Source: Cryptomeria japonica (Eukaryota; Streptophyta; Pinopsida; Cupressales; Cupressaceae). From it: a stretch of DNA of 64,000 nucleotides. This document shows positions 1-11,873 of the stretch, piece by piece. The first letter of the stretch is position 1, and every line of letters begins with the position of its first letter. The stretch covers positions 606,600,637-606,664,636 of the forward strand of contig NC_081415.1 of NCBI RefSeq assembly GCF_030272615.1, given 5' to 3'. The translations under genes and the position numbers were made by a program. The notes below the pieces were generated by a model. That model had not been told where the DNA came from. It saw nothing but the letters and a program-made list of their open reading frames with translations, and ran no database searches.

Positions 1-1196
1 GCAGCGTTGGTTTGCAGTTAATGAGAACACGTTTCTTTAAGGCATTTTGTCAATCAACTCACAACATTCCTTGTTCTCCTTATCTATGCCTTCCACATTT
101 TGCACACATGTCTGCATTTCACGACATGTCCATGCTTCCATATCTTTTGCAAACATGTCAGTCGGGGCATAAAACGTGTTCATTATACTTTGGAGGATCT
201 CAACATTCTTTTCAAAGCTTCCATTTCAACACAGGCATGGAGGATGTTGGCATAGGTTGTAGAGTTTGCCAGTGCAGTGGTGTAATCTTGTTTTCATGTT
301 GGCATGTATGGCTCGAGAGAGACTGCAACTTTAAAATATGATGAATTCCCTCTCTTCTTCAATGCATTGATGAATATTCATAACCTATTGTTTGAAGTTT
401 CTTTTTAAAACTCTTATGGAGGAGGTTAAGAATGCTCCAGAACAAATCATTTCTCACCTTCTTGACAAAGCGGGCCCACAAGGTTAGGAAATAAGGTTGG
501 GAATGCTTCATTTTGGAGCATTCTTAACCTTTTTCTTTTTGAGGTTATGAATATGAGTTAAAAATGCTCGAAAATGGCGCATCTCTAACCTCTTCTTAAA
601 AATACAATGACCTCGACTTCAAAAACCATCAACCATGGAGGCGAAATAGAGGAGAAATAAAAAAAACATTTTTAGACGACTTATATCTCCTTAAATGACC
701 TCAAATATTAAAATAATTTAAAATATTAAATTATAATTTGAAAAATAATTCAAATATTTTAAATTTAATGCTCAGGTTAGAGAAAAATGACCATATCTTT
801 CAAACGGTAGGGAGTCAGGTCCTGAAATTTGAAACACACGTTGATGGTAGGGAAACGGGCCAACAACATTATTTACTCCTCATGACGAATCCTAAAATGA
901 GAGATTTTAATAATTTTTGGGTGAGGGACATCAAAATTTGAAAGTTTAATATATGATAGACTATGAACTGGGTTCAGGCGAAAATTAGCCACATGACACA
1001 AAATGATGCCTAGGACATGTCTATCAAATTATATCCCTCAATTATTGGTAATTTTAAAAACACATGCATTTTGCGTATTCTGACTGACAAGGACATTGGA
1101 TTATGCTCACTTATTACACATCGACACATATTTGGGCCTTCATTCAACATTAGGACCAATTTGAAGTTCAAATTTTAGGTATGTCAAATATGGGGG

Positions 1197-1200
<4 letters not shown>
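1..1200. other. Non-coding stretch, no gene recognised
   Basis: AT-rich DNA with only short open frames that show no recognisable motif or codon pattern. The one structured element is the inverted repeat at 423-530, listed separately. It runs directly into the microsatellite block at 1201. Confidence 0.6.
423..530. repeat. Perfect 16-bp inverted repeat with spacer
   Basis: Arms AGGTTAAGAATGCTCC (423-438) and its exact reverse complement (515-530) enclose a 76-bp spacer. A third imperfect direct copy of the first arm lies in the spacer near 494-507. It could fold as a hairpin or be the remnant of a small foldback transposon. No target duplication was identified. Confidence 0.7.
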
Positions 1201-1263
<63 letters not shown>

Positions 1264-1283
1264 GTGTGTGTGTGTGTGTGTGT

Positions 1284-1322
<39 letters not shown>

Positions 1323-1565
1323 CATGTATGTATGTATGTATGTATGTATGCATACATATATATATATATGTGTATACATATATATATATATATGTATGCA
1401 TACATACATACATACATACATGTACATATACACACACACACATATATATATGTATATATATGTGTGTGTGTATATATATATACATATTTATATGTGTGTG
1501 TGTGTATATACACACACACATATAAATATGTATATATATATATATACACACACACATATATATAC

Positions 1566-1639
<74 letters not shown>

Positions 1640-1936
1640 ACACACATGTATATGTGTGTGTAGAGAGAGTTAGGTAGCATACATACATGTATGTATATGT
1701 AAATGTATAAGTATATGCATATGCATATTGTCATACATATGTATATGCATGTGTATATGTATAAGCACATGTATATGTGTATGGATATGCACATACACAC
1801 ACACACACATGCATGCATATACATATATACATGCATGCATATACATATATACATGTGTACATATACATATATGTATATGTATACTTATGCATATGCATTT
1901 ACATATACATGTATATATGCATATACATATACATAC

Positions 1937-2008
<72 letters not shown>

Positions 2009-2027
2009 GTGTGTGTGTGCGTGTGTA
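1201..2027. repeat. Compound microsatellite block (TA, TG/CA, TATG, CATATA)
   Basis: About 58 bases of TA alternate with TG/CA runs, GTAT runs and a final CATATA array near 1920-2007. Every reading frame is open over long stretches because the units lack stop triplets, so the long frames here are artefacts. A TG run of about 60 bases lies at 1574-1636. Confidence 0.97.
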
Positions 2028-3343
2028 TTTTCCTCTCTCTGCCTATCTCTCTATTTATCACTTCTTGAATCTTTATCTTCCTATATCTCCATCTCCCCCT
2101 CTCTCATTGGCTCCCTCTTTTTATCTTCATTTATCCCTTGTTCGCTTCCCCTCTCCTTTCATCTCTCCATCTCTATATATTTGTCTCTCTCGCCACCTCT
2201 ACTTTTCTCAAGTTCTCTCTAACTCCTCTCTTGATATATTTCTATCTATATGCTTCTCTTCCTCTCTCTCCCAATCGAGATTTATCTCTCTCCTTAACTC
2301 CCCGTCTCTTTCTCTGCCCTCTCTATTTCTCTATGTCATCTTATATGTAATATATATTTCACTCTCTACCTCTATCTCCCTATCTCTCTGTCTCTATCCT
2401 TATCTCTCAATATATTTCCCTATCCCTCTGTATCATTCTATATTGCCCCCCCCTCTCTCTCTAGCTATCATCGTCTATCTATCTTTATCCCTCTCCCTCC
2501 CTCCATGTCTTTATCTCTCCCCATCTCTCCCCATCTCTCCCACTCTTTCTCCCTGCATATTTCTTGTCTATCTCTATATCTCCACTTCTTTCCCCTTTCT
2601 CTTCTCATATATTTCTATCTCCGTCTCTTTCTCTTCTGATATATCTATCTTCCCCTTTTTTATCTCTATTTGTCCATCTCTTTATCTCCCTCCCCCTCTC
2701 CCCCTTTATATATCTCCTTATATCTCTATATCTCCATCACTCGATCTAACCATATATATCTCTTTCTATTTCCCCCTCTCCCTCTCCATGTCCCTCTATA
2801 TCTCCTTGTTTGCTCCTCTATATCTCTCCCTCTTCGTATTCTTATCTCTCTCAATCTTTATCCCTCCCTCCACCTCTCTCTATCTCACTATATCTTCATC
2901 CCCGCCTCTATCTTCCTTTCCCCCTCCATATCTAGATATGTATCCTCCCCTCTATCCATCCATCTCTCTCCATATACCTCTTCGTAGACCTATGTATTTA
3001 TATATTTTTTCTCTATATATCCATCTCTACACATTTATTCCTTCACCCCTAACTCTCTCTCTCGCACACACTCTCTTTCTCTCCATCTCTCTTTTCCTCT
3101 ATCTCTCTCCCTCTCTCTTCCTCTCTCTCTATATCACTTCATATCTCTATCTTTATCTTTCCATCTTTCCCTATCTTCCTCTCCATATATTTATATCTTC
3201 CATATCTATCTATCCATCTCCCCCCCCCCCTCTCTCTCTCTATCTCTCTCCATCTCCATCTCCTTGCCCTCCCCCTCCCACTCTTCCCCCTCTATCTCTC
3301 TCTATTTATATCTTTATACATTCCTCTCTCCCTCTCTCTCTAT
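2028..3343. repeat. Long polypyrimidine tract, copy 1
   Basis: About 1.3 kb that is almost purely C and T on the plus strand, with scattered TATAT, made of irregular CTCTAT, CTCC and CCATCT units. A long open frame runs across it, but its product is low-complexity Ser/Leu/Ile/Pro and depends only on the composition. A second such tract at 4920-5400 shares the same right-hand flank. Confidence 0.95.
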
Positions 3344-3640
3344 TGCACATGTAACATGAGCCCATTGGTAATGAAGCTTGATTATCTTCCCGATTCAAAG
3401 GTTTTGTTTCAGTCATGTTTGGATACCTATGAGTGGATGAATAGTTGTTTCAAAGCTATCACTTCTCTATTGAGATCTCTACTGCCTAAATAACATTATT
3501 TGCTAAATGGCCTACCATTTGAACTCATCTACTACACAAATGTATGCAAAAAATAAACCAAATTTTTTCATAATTGACCTTCCACATCTGTATGACACAC
3601 CCATTACACACCAAGGTGCAACTGCTAATGTTATATACAC
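3344..3640 (+). repeat. Dispersed repeat, copy 1 (right flank of pyrimidine tract)
   Basis: Aligns by eye with 5402-5630. Shared blocks include GTTTTGTTTCA, TCATGTTTGGAT, GGCCTACCATTTGA / TGCCTACCAATTGA and CACACCAAGGTGCAA. Copy 1 carries about 70 extra bases near 3440-3510. Together with the pyrimidine tract it forms a module of the type tract plus unique tail. No coding capacity is evident. Confidence 0.75.
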
Positions 3641-4919
3641 TTGTGCTTGTTTTCTCCTTGCTATGTTGGATAAGGTATGCCACCTTTGCATATACGCTAA
3701 TACATGGTTGGGAATAATGTTTAATATTATGTGTTATACAACCCGTGCAACAATACATTATCAGGGATGATTCAAGGCATATATTTTCATATATGTTTCA
3801 TGTTGATAGAAATATTAGGAATTGAGCTATATGTTCCATTTTCTTTTATATGTGTATATTTATATGCAATCTATTATGTGTTATTTACATTCTTTGCAAT
3901 TTATCTTCATGTCTTTTGAGACGATGCAAAGAATCAGGGTGTAAAATTTGTTCTCACATTGACTCCAAACTTGAACATATTTGTTCACATATAGCCTTTG
4001 TCATGTTGTGTTTCCCATCTCATTCTTTTTATGTATATGTTCTATGAGAATGGAAGATGTGTTCATCTATTCATGCTTTCCAACTTGTAGATGGAGACAA
4101 AGAAGAAGGTGTTCTTATTGGTTGGGTGTCTATTTATGACTATTCCATCCTTGCTAATGTTTGGAGTAAACTAAATGATTGTGATCTCCCTCTTACAATT
4201 TTATTACTTCACCGAATGATTTTTCATGTTTATTAATGTTAAGACCTACACTTTTTAAATTGTTTAAATTTTTTACACCAAAGGCGTATCCTTTATTTGA
4301 AGTCCATTGACCCCACTGAGCCTATATATGACTGTCAAGCCATCTGAAATGATGCAAGACGATTGGGAAGCCTTCAACCGTCCATTGCTTTTCTTGTTTT
4401 TTGTCCTCTTTTTGTTCCACCATTTTTGTCTCACTTTTGGCTTCTTTTTGTCATCGCTTTCTACTCCTCGACATTAGAGAAACGTCTTCTCATGCAACTA
4501 CCTTCATACCTCTTCTCACGCTCATAAATGTCCCACATTTGACAATTAATATCTTGTATTAAGCAGTATTATGGTTCATCGTGCAAAGCCATTTAAAAAG
4601 CCACATGCAATTGGTTTTCTAAAAAGGTTATAACAAGTTTAAAGAATGTGTGATTGAATGCCGTGAATGCCACGTTAAGGTTATAACAATTTAACATTAT
4701 TTTTTTCATAAAAATGAATGTTTTTTACAAAGTTAAGATGTATATTTTCTAACTTAATAAATTGTAGAAATATTTATCTACAATATGATTAATTTAAAAA
4801 AAATTATGTTATAGTAGGAATATTTTTAGAATTTATAAATGTGACCAGGTTTTTAGCATTTTTTAAAGACATTTAATAAAAAAATCTGAATTTGAAACAT
4901 TAAATTCATAAAGGTATAT
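3641..4919. other. Non-coding stretch, no gene recognised
   Basis: AT-rich sequence with short frames only. No LTR ends, polypurine tract or splice-flanked coding block was seen. Confidence 0.5.
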
Positions 4920-5213
4920 TCAATGTATATATTTTTATTTATTTCTTCCTTATCTCTCTCTAGCTTTATCTCTACCTCTACCTCTCCCTCTCCCTCTACA
5001 TCTCTCTATCTCCATCTCTATCTCCCTATGTATCTTTGTATATATCTCTCCCTCTACCTCTATCTATTTATCTCCCTCTTCTTCTCTCCCTTGATATTCA
5101 TCGCTATAGGTATATTTTCCTCTATCTCCTTCTCTCTCCCCCCTCCCTCTCCCTTTTCCTAGACCTCTATATATCTATTTGTCTCTCTATCTTTATGTTT
5201 CTATCTCTCCCTA

Positions 5214-5263
<50 letters not shown>

Positions 5264-5401
5264 TCCATATCCATCTCTATCTTTATCTATATCCCCTATC
5301 TCTCTCACTATTTTCCCTCTCTTTGTCTTTCTCACTCTTCCCCCCTCTATCTATCCCTCTTTATATGCCCATCTCTCCATCACTCTCCCACTCTCCTTAT
5401 T
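4920..5401. repeat. Polypyrimidine tract, copy 2
   Basis: About 480 bases of irregular CTCTAT/CTCC units including a near-pure CT run at 5213-5260. It is the shorter counterpart of the tract at 2028-3343 and lies in the same orientation relative to the shared flank. Confidence 0.95.
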
Positions 5402-5640
5402 GCAAACATAACGTGATCCTATTCTTAATGGAGCTTGACCATCTTCACGATTCCAACGTTTTGTTTCAATCATGTTTGGATCCTAGTTCCAAAACTAATT
5501 GCCTACCAATTGACCTCATGTACTCCACAATTATTGTATGTAAAAATTAACCAAATTATTTTTTTAATTGAACTTCATACCTCTTCGATATACCCATTGC
5601 ACACCAAGGTGCAATTGCTATTTATTTTTAATTTGATCCT
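5402..5640 (+). repeat. Dispersed repeat, copy 2
   Basis: Counterpart of 3344-3640, beginning in both cases with GCA followed by a run resembling CATAACGTGATCC and ending just past CACACCAAGGTGCAA. The position immediately after a pyrimidine tract is the same in both copies. Confidence 0.75.
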
Positions 5641-7669
5641 ATACCTTCTTAATATTTAAATGATATATTTTATTCTTTTAATTCTTGAAAATAGTAAAAA
5701 CCTTATTCGTTAAAAAACAACTCAAAAATTCATGGCTAGTAGTTAGTAGTAACTTATTGACCGTAGAGTTTGCTTGGCTTAATATCATTTTGTTTTTTAA
5801 TTTATTTACGATTTGATTGAACCGGTCTGCTTCTCCCTGCTTGTCATGCCGCTCCCTCCAAATATACTTCGACTGTGATCTGAACCTCGAATGTTTCCAT
5901 TTCAACATGATCCAGCCGAATAAGCGAAATCAGAGGTAGACATTAAACATTTTTAGCTTTCAGCCTGAAATCTTTCATTAATTTAAGGAAAATTTATCGG
6001 CAAAACCTGTGTTAAATTTGTCCCTTCGGTATTTGCAAACAAATGGAACATGTAGCAGTTTTCTTGGGGCAAACAAGGCAAACGCTCAGTTAAGTGGTTG
6101 GAACTATTTGTCGCTTTTACACGACACTTTACCTTTCCATCCTTCCAATTCCCCGCTAACGAGATCTGTGGATGTATAGACGTTTCAGTTATTTTATCGG
6201 CATTGTTTTAGATGAGTCCAAACGGAGCTATGCAAGTGTTATATTTGAAGCCCACATTCTTCTTCTATATGTTTTGATTTCTAACGGCCGAGGCTCAGGA
6301 TTCGAACACACGCCACCGCAAGGTTATTGGCTGTCTGATTCTTAGCCTAGTTGTTGAAGTCTTGCAATGGGGCAAGATTGCAGACTTCTAAGAAACTATA
6401 TATAATAGACCCGTAAGGATACACTTTCTAAATTCTCTCTATTTTTGGGTAAATTTTAAAGAAACATCAACCACTCGGCACAGTTTCATGGCGGTAATAA
6501 AGTTCGTTGTCATTGACGAGGCTTTATGGTTATCTGACCATCAGGTGGTTGTCAAAGAATCATTCCTTACGCTAATGTTCAAATGCTTTTCAGATTGCTG
6601 ATCATCCTCGCCATTGAACTCTTAGGATGTTGGTCCTCTAGCTCTAAATAAGTTAAATGTAATTTCAGATTTTTTAAAGTATTAATGGCACAAGGTTACG
6701 AATCAAATCGATTCTCCGTTTTTTTTCTAAGTACAATTATTATTATTAGTTATTTATGGTATCTTGGTTTTTCTTTCTTCTTCATGATATAGAAAGTGCT
6801 TAAATGTGCAATTCTGGGGGAATACCGAACTGTTCTGAAGTTAATCTCTCTACTGCTCCTTCTTTTGAATGGTAATGATTTTTATATTTTTGAAAGTTTG
6901 TAAAGAATTGCAAAGAAACTAGCTGCTGGTAAATTAATTGATGTTCGGTTATCATCAATACAGAATACATAGGCTTAGCAGTTGCGATAGCCCTAGGCTG
7001 TGATAGAGACTCAATTATGTTTTGATGCCTGGTTACAGTCTGTCATGCAATTTTGACTACCCAGATTTCTTCATTAAGAGAGGATAGACGGTCAAACAAA
7101 GATTAAACATCAAACTACTGATCTACAATTCTGATCCAAACGGTCAGAGTTGGAAATTTTATACATTGAAATTGCTGTAGCTTTAATTTTGCAATAGAAC
7201 TCTCTGATATACACTCAGGTCTGAGATACAGTGACCTTGCAGTGATAATTCCCTTCAAACTGATGTAATTATCTGAATAATCATCTGGGGTTTATAAATA
7301 TCACACAAATTTGGTAAAAATCAAAATGACAATAATTACTCACAGATCAGATATTCCTGCGTGCAATCTGAGTGTTTGCCTTGCCAATGTGGCATCCTGA
7401 GTGTGATCTACGTCCTGTCAATGTAGGACAGATTGCAAGCATCGACTTTGCCCCTTGTTGAGCTCTCTAGGGTATGTTGTGAGTTTTGACAATGGCAACT
7501 GAGAATTGCTGATCTGTGCCCTGTTATGGGTTGTTCTGATTATGCTATAGTGCTCTTGTTGTTTTGGAGGTCTGAGTATTGTTTATCTGCATCCTTATTA
7601 TGGTGATTTGAGTTTGCATCAGTGTTTCTAGGTGTTTGCTAACGTGCAACTTGTCAATACAATGTGATG
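5641..7669. other. Non-coding stretch, no gene recognised
   Basis: Mixed sequence with no sustained open frame. The segment 7200-7640 is rich in AGGTCTGAG/GTCTGA words that recur near 10700 and 25800-26640, which suggests old LTR sequence. No boundary could be fixed. Confidence 0.4.
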
Positions 7670-8560
7670 AAGGGTATTCCCCTTACAAACCCAAACACAC
7701 AACAACAAAGGAACAAACTTAAAATGAAAGAAATAAACACTTGCTTTCTATTATCCCAATGAAAATCAACATTGAAAAAATTACATGCTACAGCCACATG
7801 GGCTCAAATCCTTACAAAGAAAATCAACTTTGTAAGAAAACTCTACAATTTGGAGTCACAATCTGTGTTGATGGAGCTGTCCCCCTACAATCCTCAGTTC
7901 ACCTCTTTATTTAGCAGCAATAACTGCCTTCGAATGTTCTAGAAAGTGTAATTTTCTTCATTTTAGTACCCAACAATCCAGTGGTTCATTTTCCCGCCCA
8001 GGTAGATTTTTCATTGAAACTTGAGCTTCGGTGGTACAACTTTTGAGAGCCATAACTTTTGACTCCGGCGTCCGATTTAGTATTATAGCATATTGTTGGA
8101 AAGCTTGTGAAGAGATTTATAAAGTCAAATACATCTGAAGATCTATTTGTCCAAATTTCAAACTTTTCCAGGGCTTCTAATGTCCTTAATTTTGAGTTTG
8201 AAACTTCATTGGAGAAATTTCTTGGAATGGAAATTTTAATATCTTCCACATAATGCAGGATATTGAGATGATTATTTCACCAATCATTTTATTTTTCAAT
8301 CTCACTCCTTGGGATCAGTTTTCATGTCCATACAAACTCGAATAGGCCAATTTATTAAAAATAGCAGGTGAATATTTTTGACCATTTCACCATGGGCTCA
8401 AAAACAATTAAAGCTTACTACAAAAAAAGAAGGAAAAATACAATATTTTTGGGTGATGCTGTTGATTTTAACACTTTCAGATTAATGTAAACTCAGAAAA
8501 TCAGAATTTAATTACTAACTAAATTGATTAAATGAAGGGTATGTAGATTTCCAGATTTAA
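7670..8560 (-). mobile_element. Decayed LTR fragment
   Basis: The order of words around 7676-7860 (a GGGTATTCCCCTTACAA block, then CAGCCACAT) resembles 10840-10880 (GCATTACCCCTTTACAA, then CAGCCACAT), so both are likely pieces of one LTR family. Neither terminus nor a target duplication could be placed. The open frame at 7986-8249 has no recognisable feature. Confidence 0.35.
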
Positions 8561-9140
8561 GCATAACAAAGAAAGAAACAAAATAAGAACAAGACACGGT
8601 TACCCTGGGAAAACCTCCTAGGAGGAAAAACCCAGCCAGAAAAGATCCTCAGATCTGATTATGGATTATATTCATATGAAGGTTACAACACTTATCTCAA
8701 GTACTTGAAGGTGATTGCACTTAGGACTGATAATGTCTTCCACAAGACTGCACTTTCACAAGCATCAAGTTGTCACATCTGCCCCCTTTAATACTTCCAA
8801 CAACAATCAGGTCCAAACCCTAGGTCTGCAATATTTGCATATGAACTCTGCACTTTGATGGACTGCAACATCAGTTCACTTTGCTCATGGATGAATTTCG
8901 CACTTTTACTGGTAGATGTAGTTCGCTGATATAGCAGAGGTAATTCGCTGTAATAGCAGTTGTAACATTGCTCCTTTAACTCGCATTAGGCAGATGCGTG
9001 TATTTCGCATGGAATAATGAAAGAAATGAATGTGTTTTATTCAGGTGAAAAGTATCTTTATTTATATGATGCAATATCCATTTATGTCGGCTTATACTAA
9101 GATCCATTTATGTCGGCTTGACCTTTAATTTATTGTTTTC
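8561..9140 (-). mobile_element. LTR fragment of copia-like type
   Basis: The minus strand near 8590-8640 reads as a block with CTGGGTTTTTCCTCC and AGGTTTTCCCAGGGT, a word pair common at transcribed ends of plant LTRs. A related block lies on the plus strand at 33808-33850. A minus-strand TATA-like site falls at 9056-9068. Both copies carry GCCGAC and GCGAA words upstream. Ends were not resolved. Confidence 0.45.
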
Positions 9141-9225
9141 CCTTTAATCCGAAATGCATTAGATAGGGTTGGACCTTTGCATGTGGCGTGGAGTAGCGTG
9201 GGGTTCTTTAAGAGGTGCCATGAGG

Positions 9226-9308
9226 TATAGGGCCCAGCCCTATACGTTGGAGAAGGGGGCTGGCCCCCTTGGGCGGATTCCAATGTTGCCCAAGGCAATT
9301 GGAATCCG
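9226..9308. repeat. Cluster of four short perfect inverted repeats
   Basis: Arms seen: TATAGGG 9226-9232 with CCCTATA 9238-9244; GGGGG 9255-9259 with CCCCC 9264-9268; CCTTGGGC 9267-9274 with GCCCAAGG 9288-9295; CGGATTCCAAT 9274-9284 with ATTGGAATCCG 9298-9308. All arms match exactly. The block is GC-rich in an AT-rich setting. Function is unknown. Confidence 0.75.
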
Positions 9309-10007
9309 TCATTTCCCTAATTACAATCAACAGATGCAAGATTGCCCTTACACCACTGGATGATTGGCACCTTGTCAATGTGGTGGTCTAGATCTGGCAA
9401 CCTGGATATTTGTATAAATAGCCCAGTCTGGTCATGAAGGAATTGACAGGAAATGATCTGATTATTGCTTCTTCTATAGTGTTGACTCCACAAAGCTGGA
9501 AACACCTTACTTGCACAATATTTTTTCTAGGTCATCAACCTAGCATCGCTGGGGTATCCACCTTTAGGTGCAGGGTTGAAGATGAATCACTAAACCCTTT
9601 TCTTAATTTGGTGTGCCACTTGGCAGCAACTTGATACAAAATAACCTGAAATAATACATTGATTAACACATTGCGATTCCTATATAGAATTGCCAAGGAT
9701 AGGGTTTGGCATCTTAACCTTAAGATGTTGCAGTTAAAGGGTTTCATCTTCAATTGCAGAAGATTGGATTTGAACCAACAATGTTAAATTTGGGAAAATC
9801 CATTACTCAAGCGAAGAATGGAAACTTATTTTTATACCTTCTTGGGATTTGGTTCCATAGGACCTATTTTGGCACCCAATTCGAATATACATTGATTTTA
9901 TGTTTATATATTTTATATTTAAATGTTTGGTATTATATATATGTATAGTGTTTAAAGGCATTTCTTTTATTTCTATTTTTGTTTTTTATTTAGGGCACTA
10001 GGGTTGG

Positions 10008-10628
10008 CTACATAAGAAGGGACATGACAATTCTCCTTTCCCCAAATTGCTTGCCCTCGAGCAATGATAAATTAGGGAGATCCTTTTTCTTCATGTCAAC
10101 ATCATGTGTTCCATTAGCTTCCCTATACCTATTTTCTGGAAACAACTTCCGCCAAAGAAAGTCATGCATGCATGGATGCATCAATACCATTGAATCACCA
10201 AGAGGAGTTTTGCCACCTTGCTCAGAACATCCAAACCCCACATTTGTCGAGTGGATCAAACCTTGCCAATAATCTACACGGAATCTACTCCATCGAACTC
10301 TCACACTTGCAAATTTCCCTCTATGATGCCTCCTACCCAAATCATGCAAATCTTCTTCCTTTAAGGCCAAGAACTGCCCTAGGAACTTACCCCTTTCTCC
10401 TTGTTGTACCCATGGGGTCATCTCATATGATGGAGTATCCCAGACATTTGATCTGTGACTATATCTCTGCGCTCCAATAATGTAATGTACCACCTTGGTG
10501 TTGGGCACCATGAACTGCCTTTGAATTCTGGTTTGGAACTGACACACTGATTTTGTGTGATTGTATGATGTTTTGAGAGTTTTTTCAATGTATAAACAAC
10601 AATAGTAACAAGTACTTCTATTTTGCAA
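10008..10628 (-). pseudogene. C-terminal end of a Ty3/gypsy-type polyprotein region (remnant)
   Basis: A 206-codon minus-strand open frame ends with residues LLEGKQFGERRIVMS. Wording of this type occurs where plant Ty3/gypsy internal regions run into the polypurine tract and 3' LTR; that family statement is from memory. The same DNA forms a purine-rich tract at 10031-10043, followed by an LTR-like TGTCATGTCCC start at 10029. No reverse transcriptase or integrase motif is present, so this is only the tail of an element. A motif of the form AQxYSH...VWDxPS occurs at about 10430-10475 and again, diverged, on the minus strand at about 17275-17325, which links the two fragments. The upstream part of the frame is otherwise unrecognised. 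Confidence 0.45.
10031..10043 (-). promoter_or_regulatory. Polypurine tract preceding a 3' LTR
   Basis: The minus strand reads GGGGAAAGGAGAA and then, after one T, TGTCATGTCCC. A purine run directly before a TG-starting LTR is the usual plus-strand priming site of LTR retrotransposons. Confidence 0.65.
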
Positions 10629-10643
10629 TCAAGAGATATGATA

Positions 10644-11873
10644 ACTCAACCTTAGATAAACTAATTTATTACTATCATAGATCTGATTACAAAAGTTTCA
10701 GGTCTGATATAGAAGTCAGACTGAAACTATCAGACCTGAAACTACTGACGATTTAATCTTAACTACTTAGAGTTCGAAAGTACAACTAGAAGGGGACATA
10801 CCCGTTGATATTTCTAAGTTAGGGTATGAAGCATTACCCCTTTACAAGATCTGATTTTGAAGGTGGCAGCCACATAGGTCACTCAGAAAATGGGTTGCAG
10901 TAGCTGCAAATCTTTCCTTTCCACTCCCAAACTATTTCCAAGTGTTAAGTCTTCTCACGGCGCTCTAGATGTAGAAGTTTGCTTTCAATAGGTGAGTGTT
11001 TGTCCTTAGGAAACCCTCCTCTTTAAGAGCTGGTTCAGACTGATCTACTTCTGATTTTTGCTTTTGTAATCACCCCAACACCTTGAAATATGGTGAAATA
11101 CTTATATAAACTGCTGTCAATGTTAGAGCCTTGCAAACCAAAGGTTGGACAGTATTAAAATAGTCTCTAGCTCCAAATATGGCCTAGAAAGGGGTCGGCT
11201 AAACAAGTAGGCAGTTGACTCAAAAAAATTAGTCCACAAACCCCTGAAATCCCTTGAATCCAACAATCAAAACTGCCCTTTCCACTGCAGAAGATGAAAC
11301 TGACTGGTAACAACACTAAATAGTAGTTGTAGTGCTTTCCTTAGGCTCCAAAGCTGTCCAAGAGGGGTTGGCCTCACAAGCAAGCACCTCACTCAGAAAT
11401 CTGATTCAAAATCTCAAAAAGCTTGGAAACTCTCAACAAAATTGCCTCTATCTTTATCGATGGTGAAAAAATTAAACAACCAATACCAAATAGCAAGGGT
11501 AATGGCTTTGCTTTTCTCCGAATGTGCCCAACAAGGGGTCGTTCTAGCAAGAAGACACCTCACTCAGACACAACCAGAAAATCACTTCAAAACTAATTTC
11601 TTTGAAGCCCAAATGAAATTCCTGCAAATAGGATCTCTTTGCACACTCTTCGTTGATCTCTCACAACAGCAAGTGTGTTTACCTATGGAGGTTTTTGTCC
11701 CCATAAGCAGCTCTAAACTCTAGGGTTCAAACAAGCTCCTCTTAGGAGGCCAAAGTAAGAAAATATTTCACCAAGACATGTTCAAAATGAACTCCAAGTT
11801 GCTTTTAAATAGTCTCCCAAAAGGTATGCCCTAATTAGGGTTTCCTCTAGTGCCCAACTTATAACTTTATTTA
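10644..11873. mobile_element. Decayed retroelement DNA with internal repeats
   Basis: No coding motif. It contains a perfect 15-bp inverted repeat (10695-10709 with 10728-10742, arm GTTTCAGGTCTGATA) and a threefold repeat of about 172 bp listed separately. A shared block with 7670-7860 suggests LTR origin. The open frame at 11442-11723 lies inside the repeats and is probably not a gene. Confidence 0.4.
11150..11690 (+). repeat. Three degenerate tandem units of about 172 bp
   Basis: Units start at about 11171, 11346 and 11516. Each begins with CTCC(A/G)AA, continues with a GGGGT(C/T)GG-like word, and then ACACCTCACTCAGA or a variant. Spacing is 175 and 170 bp. Confidence 0.7.

Noticed and set aside
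1140-2222. Several overlapping open frames of 100-230 codons
   Set aside because: Composed of His/Thr/Tyr/Ile or Cys/Val repeats encoded by TG, CA and TA microsatellites on both strands; a composition effect.
1777-3354. A 525-codon open frame
   Set aside because: The pyrimidine tract rarely forms stop codons; the product is low-complexity Ser/Leu/Ile/Pro with no start context or motif.
6290-6330. tRNA-like word GGATTCGAACA
   Set aside because: No acceptor stem or anticodon arm can be drawn around it.
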